DNA of 64,000 nt from Trinickia diaoshuihuensis (GTDB lineage: Bacteria > Pseudomonadota > Gammaproteobacteria > Burkholderiales > Burkholderiaceae): contig NZ_QUBS01000080.1 of NCBI RefSeq assembly GCF_003390925.1, forward strand, positions 53,755-117,754, given 5' to 3'. Positions within the stretch are counted from its first letter, which is position 1, and the number at the start of each line of letters is the position of its first letter. The notes below the pieces were generated by a model that saw nothing but the letters and a program-made list of their open reading frames with translations, searched no databases and was not told the DNA's origin. This document shows, in pieces, positions 36,529 through 45,888 of this stretch. A program made the translations under genes and the position numbers.

Positions 36529-36909
36529 TCATACACATTCGATTGTACAGCCCCGCGTAGAGTGAGGCGAACCACTGCGCGACATCTCGGCATTTGACGG
36601 GGAAAGTAAAGAGCATGGCCGGCGCGCATCGTCTTCCACGTACGTAGAGCGGAAGCTTCTTGGATCGACCCCTTTCTTTCTCGAGGCGATCCCGAGTTCG
36701 TAGCGACCGACGAGCGCTTCGATAAGCGTCGTCGACTCAACCTCTGCTCGGCTGACGAAGACACTGCGGTCGATCTCGGACTCGATCTGCCGAGCCCAGG
36801 CCTCGGCTTCCGCTCGCTTGTTGAACGTTTTGATTTGGACAGGGTAGCCCTTGCGTCGAACACGGGCCTGCCACTGACGGTGCCCTCGACGACTGGCGAT
36901 AGATGCCAT
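36529..36909 (-). pseudogene. Broken phage-type tyrosine integrase (N-terminal part)
   Basis: The first 79 residues (MASIASRRGHRQWQARVRRK ... FNKRAEAEAWARQIESEIDR) are the arm-type DNA-binding domain of a phage integrase. The frame then degenerates, while a different frame on the same strand continues integrase-like (CRDVAQW). No catalytic domain with R-H-R-Y follows. It lies 121 bp from tRNA-Ala, at the expected int position of an island that used the tRNA as attachment site and is no longer mobile. Confidence 0.72.
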
Positions 36910-37030
36910 CTACCGCTCCTCTGATGTTATGCCCACGGTTCCGGCAGCCCGAGTGGCACAAACTTGGCGCAATAAATCGAATCTACAAAATGAAAAGGGC
37001 CTAGCCCATCGGCCAAGCCCTTGAATCCAT

Positions 37031-37106
<76 letters not shown>

Positions 37107-37183
37107 AACGAAGCTGCAATTCTGTCACGGGAATCTAGGGTTTGACAAGCCCCTATCCTCATGAAAATCCCTAACGGTTGCGG

Positions 37184-37555
37184 CTACTTAGCGGCGCTTG
37201 TGGTTGCGGCGCCGGCGAGCACCCAGGCGACGACGGTATGAATATCGGCATCGCTCATCCTGGGGTGGGAGGGCATGGGAATGACGCCCCAGACTCCGGA
37301 CCCACCGTCTTTGACCTTCTTTTCCAGCCGGGCTTGCGCCTGGCCATCGCCTTTGTACTTACTGGCGATGTCCCGAAACCCGGGCCCGACGAGTTTCCGA
37401 TCGACGGCATGGCATCCTAAGCAGGCATTCTGCTTAGCGATTTCGAACCCGGCGGGCGAAGACGAAGCAGCCAAGACGCTACTCGACCACCCACCAGCAC
37501 CAACAACCCCCGCAGCAAAAACAACCGCCGCCACACCCCGCCGCCAAGCCGTCAT
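37184..37555 (-). CDS. Class I cytochrome c
   Basis: 123 residues: signal peptide (AVVFAAGVVGAGGWSSSVLA), heme site CLGCH, and the Met ligand in VIPMPSHPRMSDADIHTVVAWVL. Small soluble periplasmic electron carrier. Its ATG at 37555 shares a base with the stop of the dolP-like gene (TGATG), so it is translated from the same message. It may carry electrons to the terminal oxidase. Confidence 0.87.
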   Translation of the reverse strand: MTAWRRGVAAVVFAAGVVGAGGWSSSVLAASSSPAGFEIAKQNACLGCHAVDRKLVGPGFRDIASKYKGDGQAQARLEKKVKDGGSGVWGVIPMPSHPRMSDADIHTVVAWVLAGAATTSAAK

Positions 37556-38355
37556 CACTTCACCTGCCCGCTACTACCGGGATGCACCTGCGTCGAATTA
37601 CTGACAGGCGCGGGCGTCTGCGAATCCAGCGGCTTCTCAGTAACCCCACCGCCGACAGGCACCGCCCCAACCGTAGCCTGAGCATCCGCCGACTGCGCCG
37701 AACTCGGCGCGCTAGCCGCCTGCGACGCCGTCGCCGAAACAGCCTGCGCCTGCTCCGGCTGCACGTACTGGAACACTTTCACGACACTCTTCACGCCGGG
37801 AACATTCGCCGCGACAGCCGCCCCGAGGTTCCCCTCATGCTCCGTCACGAGCCCCATCAAATAAATATTCCCAGCCTCACCAACGACCTTGAAGTCATTC
37901 GCCGAAATCCCCTTCTCGGCAATAAGCATCGTCTTAACACGCGTAACGAGATAAGAGTCATTAGCCCGATCCGAAAACTCCGTCATCGGCCCGACCTTCA
38001 ACTCGTTGATGATCGCCTCGACATCGCCCACACCGCGAGTGATTTGCTCCGCCTGCTGCTTGGCCGCATCGGTCGGCACCTCGCCCGTCAACAGCGCCCG
38101 CCGGTTAAACACCGTCACATCCACATGCGACGTATTCCCAAGCTGGTTGGCAATCTGCGAGTACGCCTTCACTTGGATTTCGCGGTCGGCCGTTTGCGTG
38201 CCGAGCGTGCGTCGATCGGTCGCCATCAGCGCACCGCCGCCCGCCGCGCCGGCCACCGCCAGCACACACCCTTGCAACGACGTGATCAATGCTGCCGCGG
38301 TCGCCGCCGCCAGCGTGCTTCGCACAAGCGTCTTCATGACGCGATTTGCCCTCAT
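37555..38355 (-). CDS. dolP: BON-domain outer-membrane lipoprotein (DolP/YraP-like)
   Basis: 266 residues. Lipoprotein signal with LQGC lipobox, then two BON domains (about 60-125: DREIQVKAYSQIANQLGNTSHVDVTVFNRRALLTGEV; about 130-205: DSYLVTRVKTMLIAEKGIS ... IYLMGLV) and a Ser/Ala/Gln-rich tail. DolP supports outer-membrane integrity. ATG at 38355 with GGGGAG upstream. The order dolP-diaA-yraN//rsmI is the one seen in enterobacteria, which supports the assignment. Confidence 0.85.
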   Translation of the reverse strand: MRANRVMKTLVRSTLAAATAAALITSLQGCVLAVAGAAGGGALMATDRRTLGTQTADREIQVKAYSQIANQLGNTSHVDVTVFNRRALLTGEVPTDAAKQQAEQITRGVGDVEAIINELKVGPMTEFSDRANDSYLVTRVKTMLIAEKGISANDFKVVGEAGNIYLMGLVTEHEGNLGAAVAANVPGVKSVVKVFQYVQPEQAQAVSATASQAASAPSSAQSADAQATVGAVPVGGGVTEKPLDSQTPAPVSNSTQVHPGSSGQVK

Positions 38356-38375
38356 CAACGAACTCCCCTTCGAAG

Positions 38376-38963
38376 TCAATCTTCCCCGAGCAACATGGCA
38401 TCGATGCCGTCGCACAAGCAGTGAATGGCCAACAAGTGCACTTCATGAACGCGCGCCGCCCGCTGCGACGGCACGCAAATCTGGATATCGGTATCAACGA
38501 GCGCTTCGCCCACCTTGCCGCCGCCGTTCCCCGTCAGCGCAATCACGAACATCTCGCGTTCATGCGCCTCGCCGATAACTTCGAGCAAGTTGGCCGCATC
38601 GCCCGTCGAGGCGATCACGATCAACACATCGCCGGCGTGCCCCAACGCGCGAAGCTGCTTGGCGTAGACGGAATCAAACCCGCCGCCCGCACTCAGCGCC
38701 GTCAGCACCGTGGAATCGGCCGTCAGCGCGATCGCGGGCAAGCTCGGCCGCTCGCGCTCGAACCCGGCCGTAAGCTGGGCCGCAAGGCGCTGCGCGTCGG
38801 CCGCGCTCGCACCGTTGCCGCACGTGAAGATACGGTTGCCGTTCGCAAGCGCGCCGAACATCGTATCGATGGCCGCCGCGATCGGCATGGAAAGGGCATC
38901 GAGCGCCTCGAGTTTCAATGCCGCGCTTTCGCGAAAATGCTGTTGAATTCGTTCGACTGACAT
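38376..38963 (-). CDS. diaA: SIS-domain protein DiaA / phosphoheptose isomerase-like
   Basis: 195 residues of the GmhA/DiaA family: IQQHFRESAALKLEALDAL, GNRIFTCGNGASAADAQRLAAQLTAGFERERPSLPAIALTADS, and LIVIASTGDAANLLE. Next to dolP and yraN it corresponds to DiaA, which binds DnaA and times initiation, rather than the LPS enzyme GmhA; sequence alone does not fully separate the two. Ends 20 bp before the dolP start. Confidence 0.83.
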   Translation of the reverse strand: MSVERIQQHFRESAALKLEALDALSMPIAAAIDTMFGALANGNRIFTCGNGASAADAQRLAAQLTAGFERERPSLPAIALTADSTVLTALSAGGGFDSVYAKQLRALGHAGDVLIVIASTGDAANLLEVIGEAHEREMFVIALTGNGGGKVGEALVDTDIQICVPSQRAARVHEVHLLAIHCLCDGIDAMLLGED

Positions 38964-39050
38964 CGTTTCCCTGCTCTACCGGCCCCGCCTATCCGCGGCC
39001 GTTTCGTCAGCGCGCAAGTTTAACGCACTCCCCCGTCCCATCCGTACGTT

Positions 39051-39491
39051 TCAGCCATCGTCCTCTCTAAAAGCATCGCGCAGCCAAATCAGCCGCCGCC
39101 CCTCGAATACCACGGCGTCGAACCGGCACGGCCCCACGGCGGAGCCCCTCACCGACAAAAAGTACCGCGCGGCAAACAAAATCCGCTGCCGCTTATGCAA
39201 GCCGATACTCGCTGCCGCGCCGCCGTAACGGCTGCCGGCTCGCGCACGCACTTCCACGAAAACCAGCACGCCGTCGGCATCGCGCATCACCAGATCGATC
39301 TCTCCGCCACGGCACGTCACGTTGCGCGCGACGAGTCGCATGCGTTGCCGACGCAAAAACGCCAAGGCCTGCTCTTCGAACGCGGCCCCAACGCGTTTCG
39401 ACTCGCGCCGTCCGGAAAAGTTGTCCACCGGTCGACTACCCCGCGTTGGCCGCGCTGCCCCAGCCGTCGCATCACGCCGCGCGTGGCACAA
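39051..39491 (-). CDS. yraN: YraN (UPF0102) family nuclease-like protein
   Basis: About 146 residues. [50 protein letters not shown] carries the restriction-endonuclease-like E-x-D ... E-V-K/R core of UPF0102. The start proposed is TTG at 39491 (reading CHARRDAT...), preceded by GGAAGG; a GTG at 39428 is the alternative and would give a more typical 125 residues. Role unknown, possibly Holliday-junction related. Confidence 0.82.
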   Translation of the reverse strand: MCHARRDATAGAARPTRGSRPVDNFSGRRESKRVGAAFEEQALAFLRRQRMRLVARNVTCRGGEIDLVMRDADGVLVFVEVRARAGSRYGGAAASIGLHKRQRILFAARYFLSVRGSAVGPCRFDAVVFEGRRLIWLRDAFREDDG

Positions 39492-39528
39492 TGACGGCCT
39501 TCCCTCGCTCGTTCGCGTCTCTCGCTTC

Positions 39529-40410
39529 ATGTCCAACCTCCTCGATCTCGCGCAGCGGCAGCAGTACCCGTCCGCCACGCTGTATGTCATTGCGACGCCG
39601 GTCGGCAATGCCGCCGATATCACCTTGCGCGCGCTGCACGTGCTCGGCCTCGTCGATCGGATCGCGGCGGAGGACACGCGCAACACGGGCCAACTACTCG
39701 CGCTGTACGGCATCTCCAAGCCCCTCGTCGCCGTGCACGAGCACAACGAACGAGAAGCGGCCGAACGGATCGTCGATTGCCTGCGCGCCGGTGAACGCGT
39801 CGCCTACGTGTCCGATGCGGGCACGCCCGGCATATCGGACCCCGGCGCCAAACTCGTCGACGCCGTGCGCCATGCAGGCTTGGCCGTCGTTCCGCTACCC
39901 GGCGCGAGCGCCGTCACGACGGCCATTTCCGCTGCCGGCGATTTCGTCGGCGAATTCTCGTTCCTCGGTTTCTTGCCGACCAAAGTCAAGCAGCGCGCGG
40001 CCCACTTGCAAACGCTAGTCGCGCACCCATTCGCGATGGTCTTTTACGAGGCGCCGCATCGAATCGTCGAAACCGTGCAAGCACTCGCCGACACACTCGG
40101 CGGCGAGCGCCAGTTGCTGATCGCACGCGAACTGACGAAGCTACATGAGGCGATTCATCGTTGCACCCTGGCCGAAGGGCCAACGTGGCTCGCGGCGGAT
40201 CCGAATCGGCAACGCGGGGAGTTCGTACTGGTCGTGCAAGGCGCGCCCCGCGAGGCGCAGCAAGACGAAGCGGCGCACGACGCGCTACTGGCGATGTTGC
40301 TCGAGGAAGTGTCTGTCAGTGCCGCCGCCCGGCTTGCCGCCGCTATCACCGGCGCATCTCGCAATACGCTCTATACAAGAGCGCTGGAGTTATCGAAGCG
40401 GGAAAGTTAA
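39529..40410 (+). CDS. rsmI: 16S rRNA 2'-O-methyltransferase RsmI
   Basis: 293 residues. [23 protein letters not shown] at the N-terminus, [12 protein letters not shown], and [20 protein letters not shown] are RsmI/tetrapyrrole-methylase-fold signatures. It methylates C1402 of 16S rRNA. Divergent from yraN with only 37 bp between starts. Ribosome site weak. Confidence 0.92.
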   Translation: MSNLLDLAQRQQYPSATLYVIATPVGNAADITLRALHVLGLVDRIAAEDTRNTGQLLALYGISKPLVAVHEHNEREAAERIVDCLRAGERVAYVSDAGTPGISDPGAKLVDAVRHAGLAVVPLPGASAVTTAISAAGDFVGEFSFLGFLPTKVKQRAAHLQTLVAHPFAMVFYEAPHRIVETVQALADTLGGERQLLIARELTKLHEAIHRCTLAEGPTWLAADPNRQRGEFVLVVQGAPREAQQDEAAHDALLAMLLEEVSVSAAARLAAAITGASRNTLYTRALELSKRES

Positions 40411-40503
40411 ACCAGAGAGAGCAGGCTCGCGAGGACGAGAGACCGGATAGAGTCTCATCGATCCACAGTAGTTAGCACTCCTGAATATCCTCACCGATAC
40501 GAA

Positions 40504-40527
40504 AACGGCGCCCTGGGAGGCGCCGTT
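40504..40527. terminator. Bidirectional hairpin terminator between rsmI and rlpA
   Basis: AACGGCGCC at 40504-40512 pairs with GGCGCCGTT at 40519-40527 (9 bp, loop CTGGGA). On the minus strand the stem is followed by TTCG, on the plus strand by CAT. A second perfect hairpin, GCCGGATC/GATCCGGC, follows at 40532-40552. Confidence 0.65.
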
Positions 40528-40575
40528 CATGGCCGGATCGCTGTGATCCGGCTCAGCCGCTAAGCCAAGCTCGGC

Positions 40576-41175
40576 TCAGTTGCCGTCATCCTTCGACGTG
40601 GCATTGTTGCTCGCCAGCATTTCCGCGCGCTCGGCACGCGCTTGTTCCTGCGTCAATCCTTCGATCTGCACGCGCGCGGTACCCGCATGCTGCAAGCCGA
40701 GCAGCTTCGCGGCCGCGTACGACAAATCGATCACCCGCCCGCGCACATAAGGACCGCGGTCGTTGATCTTCACGACGACGGCCTTGTTGTTCGACATATT
40801 CGTCACGCGCACATACGAGGCGAGCGGCAACGTCTTGTGCGCGGCCGTCAGCGCGTGCATGTTGTACCGCTCGCCGCTGGCCGTGCGACGGCCGGCAAAG
40901 CGGCCGCCGTACCACGATGCGCGGCCGACCTGCTTGAAATCGGACACGTCGGGCGTGCCGTCGTCGAGCGGCTTGGCATCCGCCAGCGACTTGGACTTGT
41001 CGCCGGCGCCAGGCAGCGCGGAACCGGCACCGAACGCGACCGGCGCGTTCGCGCCCTGGGCGACGGCGGGAACGCGCGTTGCGCTCCCGGTTTGCGTAGT
41101 CGGCTGCATCGCGCAACCCGTGAAGGCGCCGAAGACAAAAAGGAACCCCAGCGATCGACGAAATCGATGTTTCAT
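40576..41175 (-). CDS. rlpA: RlpA-like septal lytic transglycosylase lipoprotein
   Basis: 199 residues. Lipoprotein signal (FVFGAFTGC), then the double-psi beta-barrel: GRASWYGGRFAGRRTASGERYNMHALTAAHKTLPL and VVVKINDRGPYVRGRVIDLSYAAAKLLGL, with the catalytic-type Asp in NDRGP. RlpA cuts peptide-free glycan at the division site. It lacks the C-terminal SPOR domain found in longer homologues. The long upstream region may be transcribed as a structured leader. Confidence 0.87.
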   Translation of the reverse strand: MKHRFRRSLGFLFVFGAFTGCAMQPTTQTGSATRVPAVAQGANAPVAFGAGSALPGAGDKSKSLADAKPLDDGTPDVSDFKQVGRASWYGGRFAGRRTASGERYNMHALTAAHKTLPLASYVRVTNMSNNKAVVVKINDRGPYVRGRVIDLSYAAAKLLGLQHAGTARVQIEGLTQEQARAERAEMLASNNATSKDDGN

Positions 41176-41812
41176 ATGACGTTTTGCCAATCTGTCGAGC
41201 CGATGCAACAAACGTTTCGCTGCGCATGCGGCTCGGGCGATCGAGTGCAAGACGCCACCTGTGCTCAAAGCACGGGTCGCAATAAGGCACTCGGCTGCGG
41301 CCGGATACGACCGCGTTCAGCCCGGTTGGTATTCACGTCTGGCGCGGCTGTCCCCTTCAGCTTGACCAGACCCCACACGCCGCCATCGAACATGGCAACC
41401 ACGTTCTTGCGCGCCCAAGGGCACGAGGAACGGCGGCGTAGGCCTGCCCAACGCAACGGCCGGAGGCCGTATCAGGCGCGCGGCGCCTGGCTGGGCAAGA
41501 CGTGTGCATCGAACTTCGTCGACACAGATGTGAAGCCGCGTACACCGCAGCTTCGGACTTCAATTGACTGCGATCGGCAGGCGTAAGTTCAACGCAAGGG
41601 CCAGATCGCCGGTAGAGCTGCGCGAGCTCACCTCGCGCGAAAGCAGAGGCATTATAGCAGAAAGATCGAGCAATCCAGCCCGGCCCTCTCCTTCGCCGAT
41701 TGATTCTGCCTATGACTGCAACAATGCGCATCGCGTACTAGCCATCAGGCCAAGCAACGCCGGGCTCGGGCGGCTGGTACCATCTTCCTTTTTGCCGTCC
41801 GGGCTCGTCGCC
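41176..41812. other. 637-bp gene-free region with structured-RNA signals
   Basis: No believable reading frame. On the minus strand there is a TATAAT at 41651-41656, a perfect hairpin at 41620-41638 and a compact three-way junction at 41445-41497, described separately. On the plus strand the end of the region must hold the promoter of the MBL-fold gene. Confidence 0.5.
41445..41656 (-). ncRNA. Putative structured RNA or long rlpA leader
   Basis: Minus strand. A -10-like TATAAT (41651-41656) is followed by a perfect 7-bp hairpin GCGCGAG-N5-CTCGCGC (41620-41638). Further along, an outer stem (TGCCCA 41492-41497 side with TGGGCA 41445-41450 side) encloses two perfect 6-bp hairpins, AGGCGC-N3-GCGCCT (41474-41488) and ACGGCC-N3-GGCCGT (41456-41470), making a cloverleaf-like three-way junction. 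I found no RNase P, tmRNA or SRP sequence hallmarks. It may be a free RNA or the leader of rlpA; 3' end unknown. Confidence 0.4.
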
Positions 41813-42457
41813 ATGAAGGTCTTCCTCATCCCCGTCACGCCGTTCCAGCAGAACTGCTCGCTCATCATCTGCGAGGCTACCCAGCGGGCGGCCATCGTCG
41901 ACCCAGGCGGCGATCTCGAAGTGATCGAGCGCGCCGTGGCGGAAAACGGCGCAACGGTCGAAAAAATCCTCCTCACGCACGGCCACGTCGATCACTGCGC
42001 CGGCGCCAAAACGCTCGCCACCCGCTACGGCGTACCGATCGAGGGTCCGCAGCGCGACGAGCGATTCTGGATCGAGCAACTGCCCGATCAAAGCGTGCGC
42101 TTCGGTTTCCCGGCGGCACAAGCGTTCGAGCCCGACCGCTGGCTCGACGACGGCGACACGGTCCAATTCGGCGAGGAAACAATGGATGTCTATCACTGCC
42201 CCGGTCATACGCCGGGCCACGTCGTCTTTGTCAGCGACAAGCATCGGATCGCGTTCGTGGGCGACGTCTTGTTCGCGGGCTCGATCGGGCGCACCGATTT
42301 CCCGCGCGGCAACCACGGCGATCTGATTCGCTCGATTCGCACGAAGCTCTGGCCGCTCGGAGACGACATCACGTTCGTCCCCGGCCACGGCCCCACCTCG
42401 ACGTTCGGCGAGGAGCGGCGCACGAATCCGTACGTTGCGGATGGAGTCAGCGCGTGA
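41813..42457 (+). CDS. MBL-fold hydrolase (glyoxalase II-like)
   Basis: 214 residues. The metal-binding signature HGHVDH (His56, His58, Asp60, His61), [29 protein letters not shown] and [13 protein letters not shown] match the YcbL/GloB-like hydrolases. Probably a thioester hydrolase; substrate unknown. ATG at 41813 without a strong ribosome site. Its stop overlaps the GTG of the exonuclease-like gene. Confidence 0.85.
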   Translation: MKVFLIPVTPFQQNCSLIICEATQRAAIVDPGGDLEVIERAVAENGATVEKILLTHGHVDHCAGAKTLATRYGVPIEGPQRDERFWIEQLPDQSVRFGFPAAQAFEPDRWLDDGDTVQFGEETMDVYHCPGHTPGHVVFVSDKHRIAFVGDVLFAGSIGRTDFPRGNHGDLIRSIRTKLWPLGDDITFVPGHGPTSTFGEERRTNPYVADGVSA

Positions 42458-43107
42458 GCTCGGAAATCTACGTCAGCACGGATATCGAGGCCGACGGCCC
42501 GATTCCCGGTCCCCATTCGATGCTGAGCTTCGCGTCGGCTGCCTATACCGAGGACAAGCAGTTGATCGCGACGTTCTCGGCCAATCTCGAAACGCTGCCC
42601 GGCGCCCAAGCGCACCCGGTCCAAGAAGCCTGGTGGAAAACGCAGCCCGAAGCATGGGCCGCCTGCCGCTCGGACCTGCGGCGCCCCGAGGAAGCACTCG
42701 TCGCCTACGTCGAGTGGGTCGAGGCACTGCCGGGCAAGCCCGTCTTCGTCGGCATGCCGGCGGGCTTCGATTTCTCTTTCATGTTCTGGTACATGATGCG
42801 CTTCACGGGGCGTTGTCCGTTCTCGTGGTCGGCCCTCGACATCAAAACGCTCGCCTTTGCGATGACGGGTCTGCCCTATCGCAAATGCATCAAGCCGCGC
42901 ATGCCGAAGCACTGGTTCGACGACCATCCGCATACCCATGTCGCGCTCGACGACGCGATCGAGCAAGGCGCTCTTTTTTGTAACATGCTCAAAGACTTAC
43001 GCGTGCTTCAGCAAGCGTCGGCCGCGGTGGCCGAATCGAAAACGCGCGATGCCGAAGTGGCCGCCAAGGGCTTAGGTCAAAACGACGCTGAGAGCCCGCC
43101 AAATTAG
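42454..43107 (+). CDS. DEDD-type 3'-5' exonuclease-like protein
   Basis: 217 residues. [23 protein letters not shown] supplies the first D-x-E pair, [12 protein letters not shown] the second acidic site, and [14 protein letters not shown] the last Asp with its His, as in DEDDh exonucleases. DNA or RNA substrate unknown. GTG start overlaps the previous stop (GTGA). Confidence 0.72.
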   Translation: MSSEIYVSTDIEADGPIPGPHSMLSFASAAYTEDKQLIATFSANLETLPGAQAHPVQEAWWKTQPEAWAACRSDLRRPEEALVAYVEWVEALPGKPVFVGMPAGFDFSFMFWYMMRFTGRCPFSWSALDIKTLAFAMTGLPYRKCIKPRMPKHWFDDHPHTHVALDDAIEQGALFCNMLKDLRVLQQASAAVAESKTRDAEVAAKGLGQNDAESPPN

Positions 43108-43197
43108 GGAAAATCCCTCGCTTATCCGCCATTCGATTGCCTTTTGTTTCTTCCGCCACTAATATCGGACGCAGTGGCTGTCGTAATGGAGGCGCGG

Positions 43198-43656
43198 ATG
43201 GCGCTCGACACGTTTTCCCAAAGAATCCTGCGCCTCTTGCAGCTCGATGCGCGACGTTCGGTGCAGGAGATTTCCGATCAAGTCGGGCTGTCGAGCACGC
43301 CTTGTTGGCGACGCATCAAAGACATGGAGCAGTCGGGCATCATTCAGCGCTACACAGCGCTGCTCGATCGCGAAAAACTGGGGCTGCACGTCTGCGCACT
43401 GGCCCACATCCACTTGACGCGGCACACGGAAGGCGGCGTCGAACAATTCGAGCGGGAAATCTCCACCTGCCCGGAAGTGACGGAGTGCTACAGCACCACG
43501 GGCGAAGCGGATTACATCCTCAAGATCGTGGCGCCCGATATCAAAGCCTACGACGCCTTCTTGCACGATCGCATCTTCAAAATCCCGGCCGTTGCGCAGG
43601 TACGGACGAGCGTCGTATTGCGTGAAGTGAAGTTCGACACGCAACTCCCGCTTTGA
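43198..43656 (+). CDS. Lrp/AsnC-family regulator
   Basis: 152 residues. N-terminal HTH LDTFSQRILRLLQLDARRSVQEISDQVGLSSTPCWRRIKDME and the C-terminal RAM ligand-binding domain (VTECYSTTGEADYILKIVAPDIKAYDAF). The ATG at 43198 is favoured because GGAGG lies 8 nt upstream; earlier ATGs lack this. Usually responds to an amino acid. Target not evident. Confidence 0.88.
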   Translation: MALDTFSQRILRLLQLDARRSVQEISDQVGLSSTPCWRRIKDMEQSGIIQRYTALLDREKLGLHVCALAHIHLTRHTEGGVEQFEREISTCPEVTECYSTTGEADYILKIVAPDIKAYDAFLHDRIFKIPAVAQVRTSVVLREVKFDTQLPL

Positions 43657-43692
43657 TATCTAGCTCGAGCGGCTAATCGCGCCGCGCACCGG

Positions 43693-44883
43693 TCATGCGT
43701 GTCCCGGCACGCTCGCCTTCGCGGTACCGATCTCGCGCTGAAGCGTCACCTTGCGCGCCCCCAATTTCGATTTCAATACGCTGAGATCGAGCCGTTGCGC
43801 CAGATTCGCATCATGTTCGCGATCGCTTAACGCATCCGCCGCCAGCGTGATGTCCAAGTCGAGCCCCGTGCTCAGGTAATGCACATTCAAAGCCGAGGCG
43901 CGCAACCCGTACTTCGCCAGCTCCGCATCGACGAGCGAGGCCACCGTGGCGCGCGCGGGCAGGCGCGTCGGTGGATGGGCGACGGCGTCGTTTTCGGGAT
44001 CGACGTGAATCAATGCGTCGAGCACGCGCTTGTCGGTCATGACCCGCGCGCGCGCCGACTCGGCGATGTAATGCCCTTCGGAGACGGAAATCAGCGGATC
44101 GACCAGGATATGCGCATCGACGAGCGCTAGATCGCCGGTCTTGCGCGTACGCAGTTCATGCACGTCGAGCACGCCGGGCGTGGCCATCAGCAACTTGCGG
44201 ATATCGCCCGTCGCAGCTTCGTCGAGCGCTCTGTCGGAGAGGTCTTGCAGCGCATCCCAGCCGAACACCCAGCCCATCCTCGCCACGAGGAAGCCGACGA
44301 TCGCGGCCGCGATCGGGTCCAGCAGCCGCACGCCGAACAAGCTGCCCACGATACCGACGGCAACGACGAGCGAGGACGCCGCATCCGATCGGGCGTGCCA
44401 CGCGTTCGCGATCAGCATCGCAGAACGCACGCGCTCGGCTTGCCGCAGCATGTAGCGGAACAACGCTTCCTTACACACGAGCACCAGCACCGCGACGACC
44501 AAGGCGCTCACATGGACGGCCGGAATATTCTCCAAATCGGCCAGCCTCGTGCCCGCGCGCCAAAGCATGCCGATCCCGACCGTCACGAGCAGAGCGCCGA
44601 GAAACAGCGAAGCCACTGTCTCATAACGGGCATGGCCGTAGTTGTGGTCGGCGTCGGGTTTCTCGGCACTCGCGCGATTGGCGATGAGCACGATGAAGTC
44701 CGAAATCAGATCGGCCAGCGAATGAATCCCATCGGCGATCAACGCCTGCGAATGCGCGAAAAATCCTATCGCCACCTGCAAGGTCATTAGGACGATATTG
44801 ACGACGACGCTCGCGAACGTGCTTTTACGCGCGACGGCTTGTTTTTCTCCGGAGCGGAGTTCTGTGGGGGCGTGAGTGTGCAT
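43693..44883 (-). CDS. Cation diffusion facilitator (CDF) metal efflux protein
   Basis: 396 residues, with about five or six membrane helices in the first 215. IADGIHSLADLISDFIVL holds the metal-site Asp pair of helix 2, HNYGHARYETVASL and ANAWHARSDAASSLVVAVG the helix 5 His/Asp pair. The cytoplasmic domain is longer than usual, with a duplicated-looking C-terminal part (ATVASLVDAELAKYGLRASALNVHYLS). Expels Zn, Co, Fe or Mn by proton exchange; specificity not readable. Confidence 0.88.
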   Translation of the reverse strand: MHTHAPTELRSGEKQAVARKSTFASVVVNIVLMTLQVAIGFFAHSQALIADGIHSLADLISDFIVLIANRASAEKPDADHNYGHARYETVASLFLGALLVTVGIGMLWRAGTRLADLENIPAVHVSALVVAVLVLVCKEALFRYMLRQAERVRSAMLIANAWHARSDAASSLVVAVGIVGSLFGVRLLDPIAAAIVGFLVARMGWVFGWDALQDLSDRALDEAATGDIRKLLMATPGVLDVHELRTRKTGDLALVDAHILVDPLISVSEGHYIAESARARVMTDKRVLDALIHVDPENDAVAHPPTRLPARATVASLVDAELAKYGLRASALNVHYLSTGLDLDITLAADALSDREHDANLAQRLDLSVLKSKLGARKVTLQREIGTAKASVPGHA

Positions 44884-45190
44884 CGGTTGCGCTGAACGGC
44901 TTGAGTGTTTACGGGCCGATTGTATCGCGCGCAGCGCGGCCGCGCTGTGACAGTCTTATCGATTTTTCCTTTTCAATCAGGAGGTTATGAGAACGCGACG
45001 TATTCTTGTTCGCGTCTCGCCCCCGCGTCGAACACAGGCTTTATCGGCCCACTCTCGAATCGATTGTCCAGGTGAATGAAAGGATTCGTTAGACGAATAA
45101 AAACCGCGCACCCCAATGGGTTACGCGGTTCTCATTTAGGCCGCCGCACGCAATAGCGCAGACGCGCCCACTGCTATGCCGATAGGCCTA
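44884..45190. other. Gap between CDF and H-NS genes
   Basis: 307 bp. It contains the hns-like terminator at 45102-45130 and the CDF promoter region. No gene seen. Confidence 0.6.
45102..45130 (-). terminator. Terminator of the H-NS-like gene
   Basis: AACCGCG (45102-45108) pairs with CGCGGTT (45124-45130). On the minus strand the stem is followed by TTTATTCG, a short U-tract; the 15-base loop is large but contains ACCC/GGGT that can pair. Confidence 0.7.
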
Positions 45191-45490
45191 TTACTTTTGA
45201 ATCAGGAACTGATCGCGGTCCTGACCGGCAATCCACCGGGGCGGCTTGCCACGGCCCGACCAGGTATTGCCGCTTGCCGGATCACGGTATTTGGGTGCAA
45301 CGCCGGCGCGCGGACGGCCAGCCTTGGCGTGCTTGCCACGGCCGCCGCCCAGTTCCGCGAGCGTAATGCCGTAGTCAGCCATTTTCTGTTTGATCTCGTT
45401 CAGCACTTCGGCGTATTCACGTGCCTTCGCCTCTTCGATCTGCTTCTCCAGCTTCTCTCGTTGGGCGAGAAGTTCCTTGTAAGAAGACAT
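45191..45490 (-). CDS. H-NS-family nucleoid protein
   Basis: 99 residues. Coiled-coil oligomerisation region (YKELLAQREKLEKQIEEAKAREYAEVLNEI), linker, and the DNA-binding core YRDPASGNTWSGRGKPPRWI, close to the consensus of betaproteobacterial H-NS/BpH3 proteins. It silences AT-rich and foreign DNA; the accessory island here would be a natural target. Its own upstream region is AT-rich. Confidence 0.92.
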   Translation of the reverse strand: MSSYKELLAQREKLEKQIEEAKAREYAEVLNEIKQKMADYGITLAELGGGRGKHAKAGRPRAGVAPKYRDPASGNTWSGRGKPPRWIAGQDRDQFLIQK

Positions 45491-45888
45491 ATGTTCCCTT
45501 GTGGTTTCAGTAAATGGCGCCGGTCTGATGCCGGTTTAGCCACCTCAATGCTGGGTGCCTCGGATATTTCGGAAGCGAGATTAGCACAAAAGACAAGCGG
45601 ACGAAAAGCCCGAAAAGCCCATCCGCTTAAAATTACTTCATTGAATTGTTTCACTCATTCGTCATCTGCGAGTCGATCTCAATTTACCCATTGCAACTTC
45701 CATCTCATATTTCCACTGCATCGCGAACTGAACGTCCTGATAACTTTCAGATTATGAGACCGATTCCGCATGGAGCCAAAAAACCTTTCATGAAATGATA
45801 GGATCACGCACCGGCGCGGGTTTCGAGGCGATTACGGCGTGTTTTCCCGGCCGCATCCGCATTTTCCCTATTAAGCCTCACAAGCGAG
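45491..45888. other. AT-rich gap upstream of the H-NS-like gene
   Basis: 398 bp, noticeably AT-richer than neighbours, expected to hold the hns-like promoter. It contains a dyad AAGCGGA (45595-45601)/TCCGCTT (45622-45628). Nothing else supported. Confidence 0.5.

Noticed and set aside
36500..36560. dif-like recombination site in the AT-rich stretch near the integrase remnant
   Set aside because: The sequence around TGTATATTCATACAC does not show the two XerC/XerD arms with a 6-bp centre.
41176..41660. RNase P RNA (rnpB), tmRNA or SRP RNA in the gap upstream of rlpA
   Set aside because: I searched both strands for the conserved GAAAGTCC-type core of RNase P, the tRNA-like ends of tmRNA and the SRP loop and saw none.
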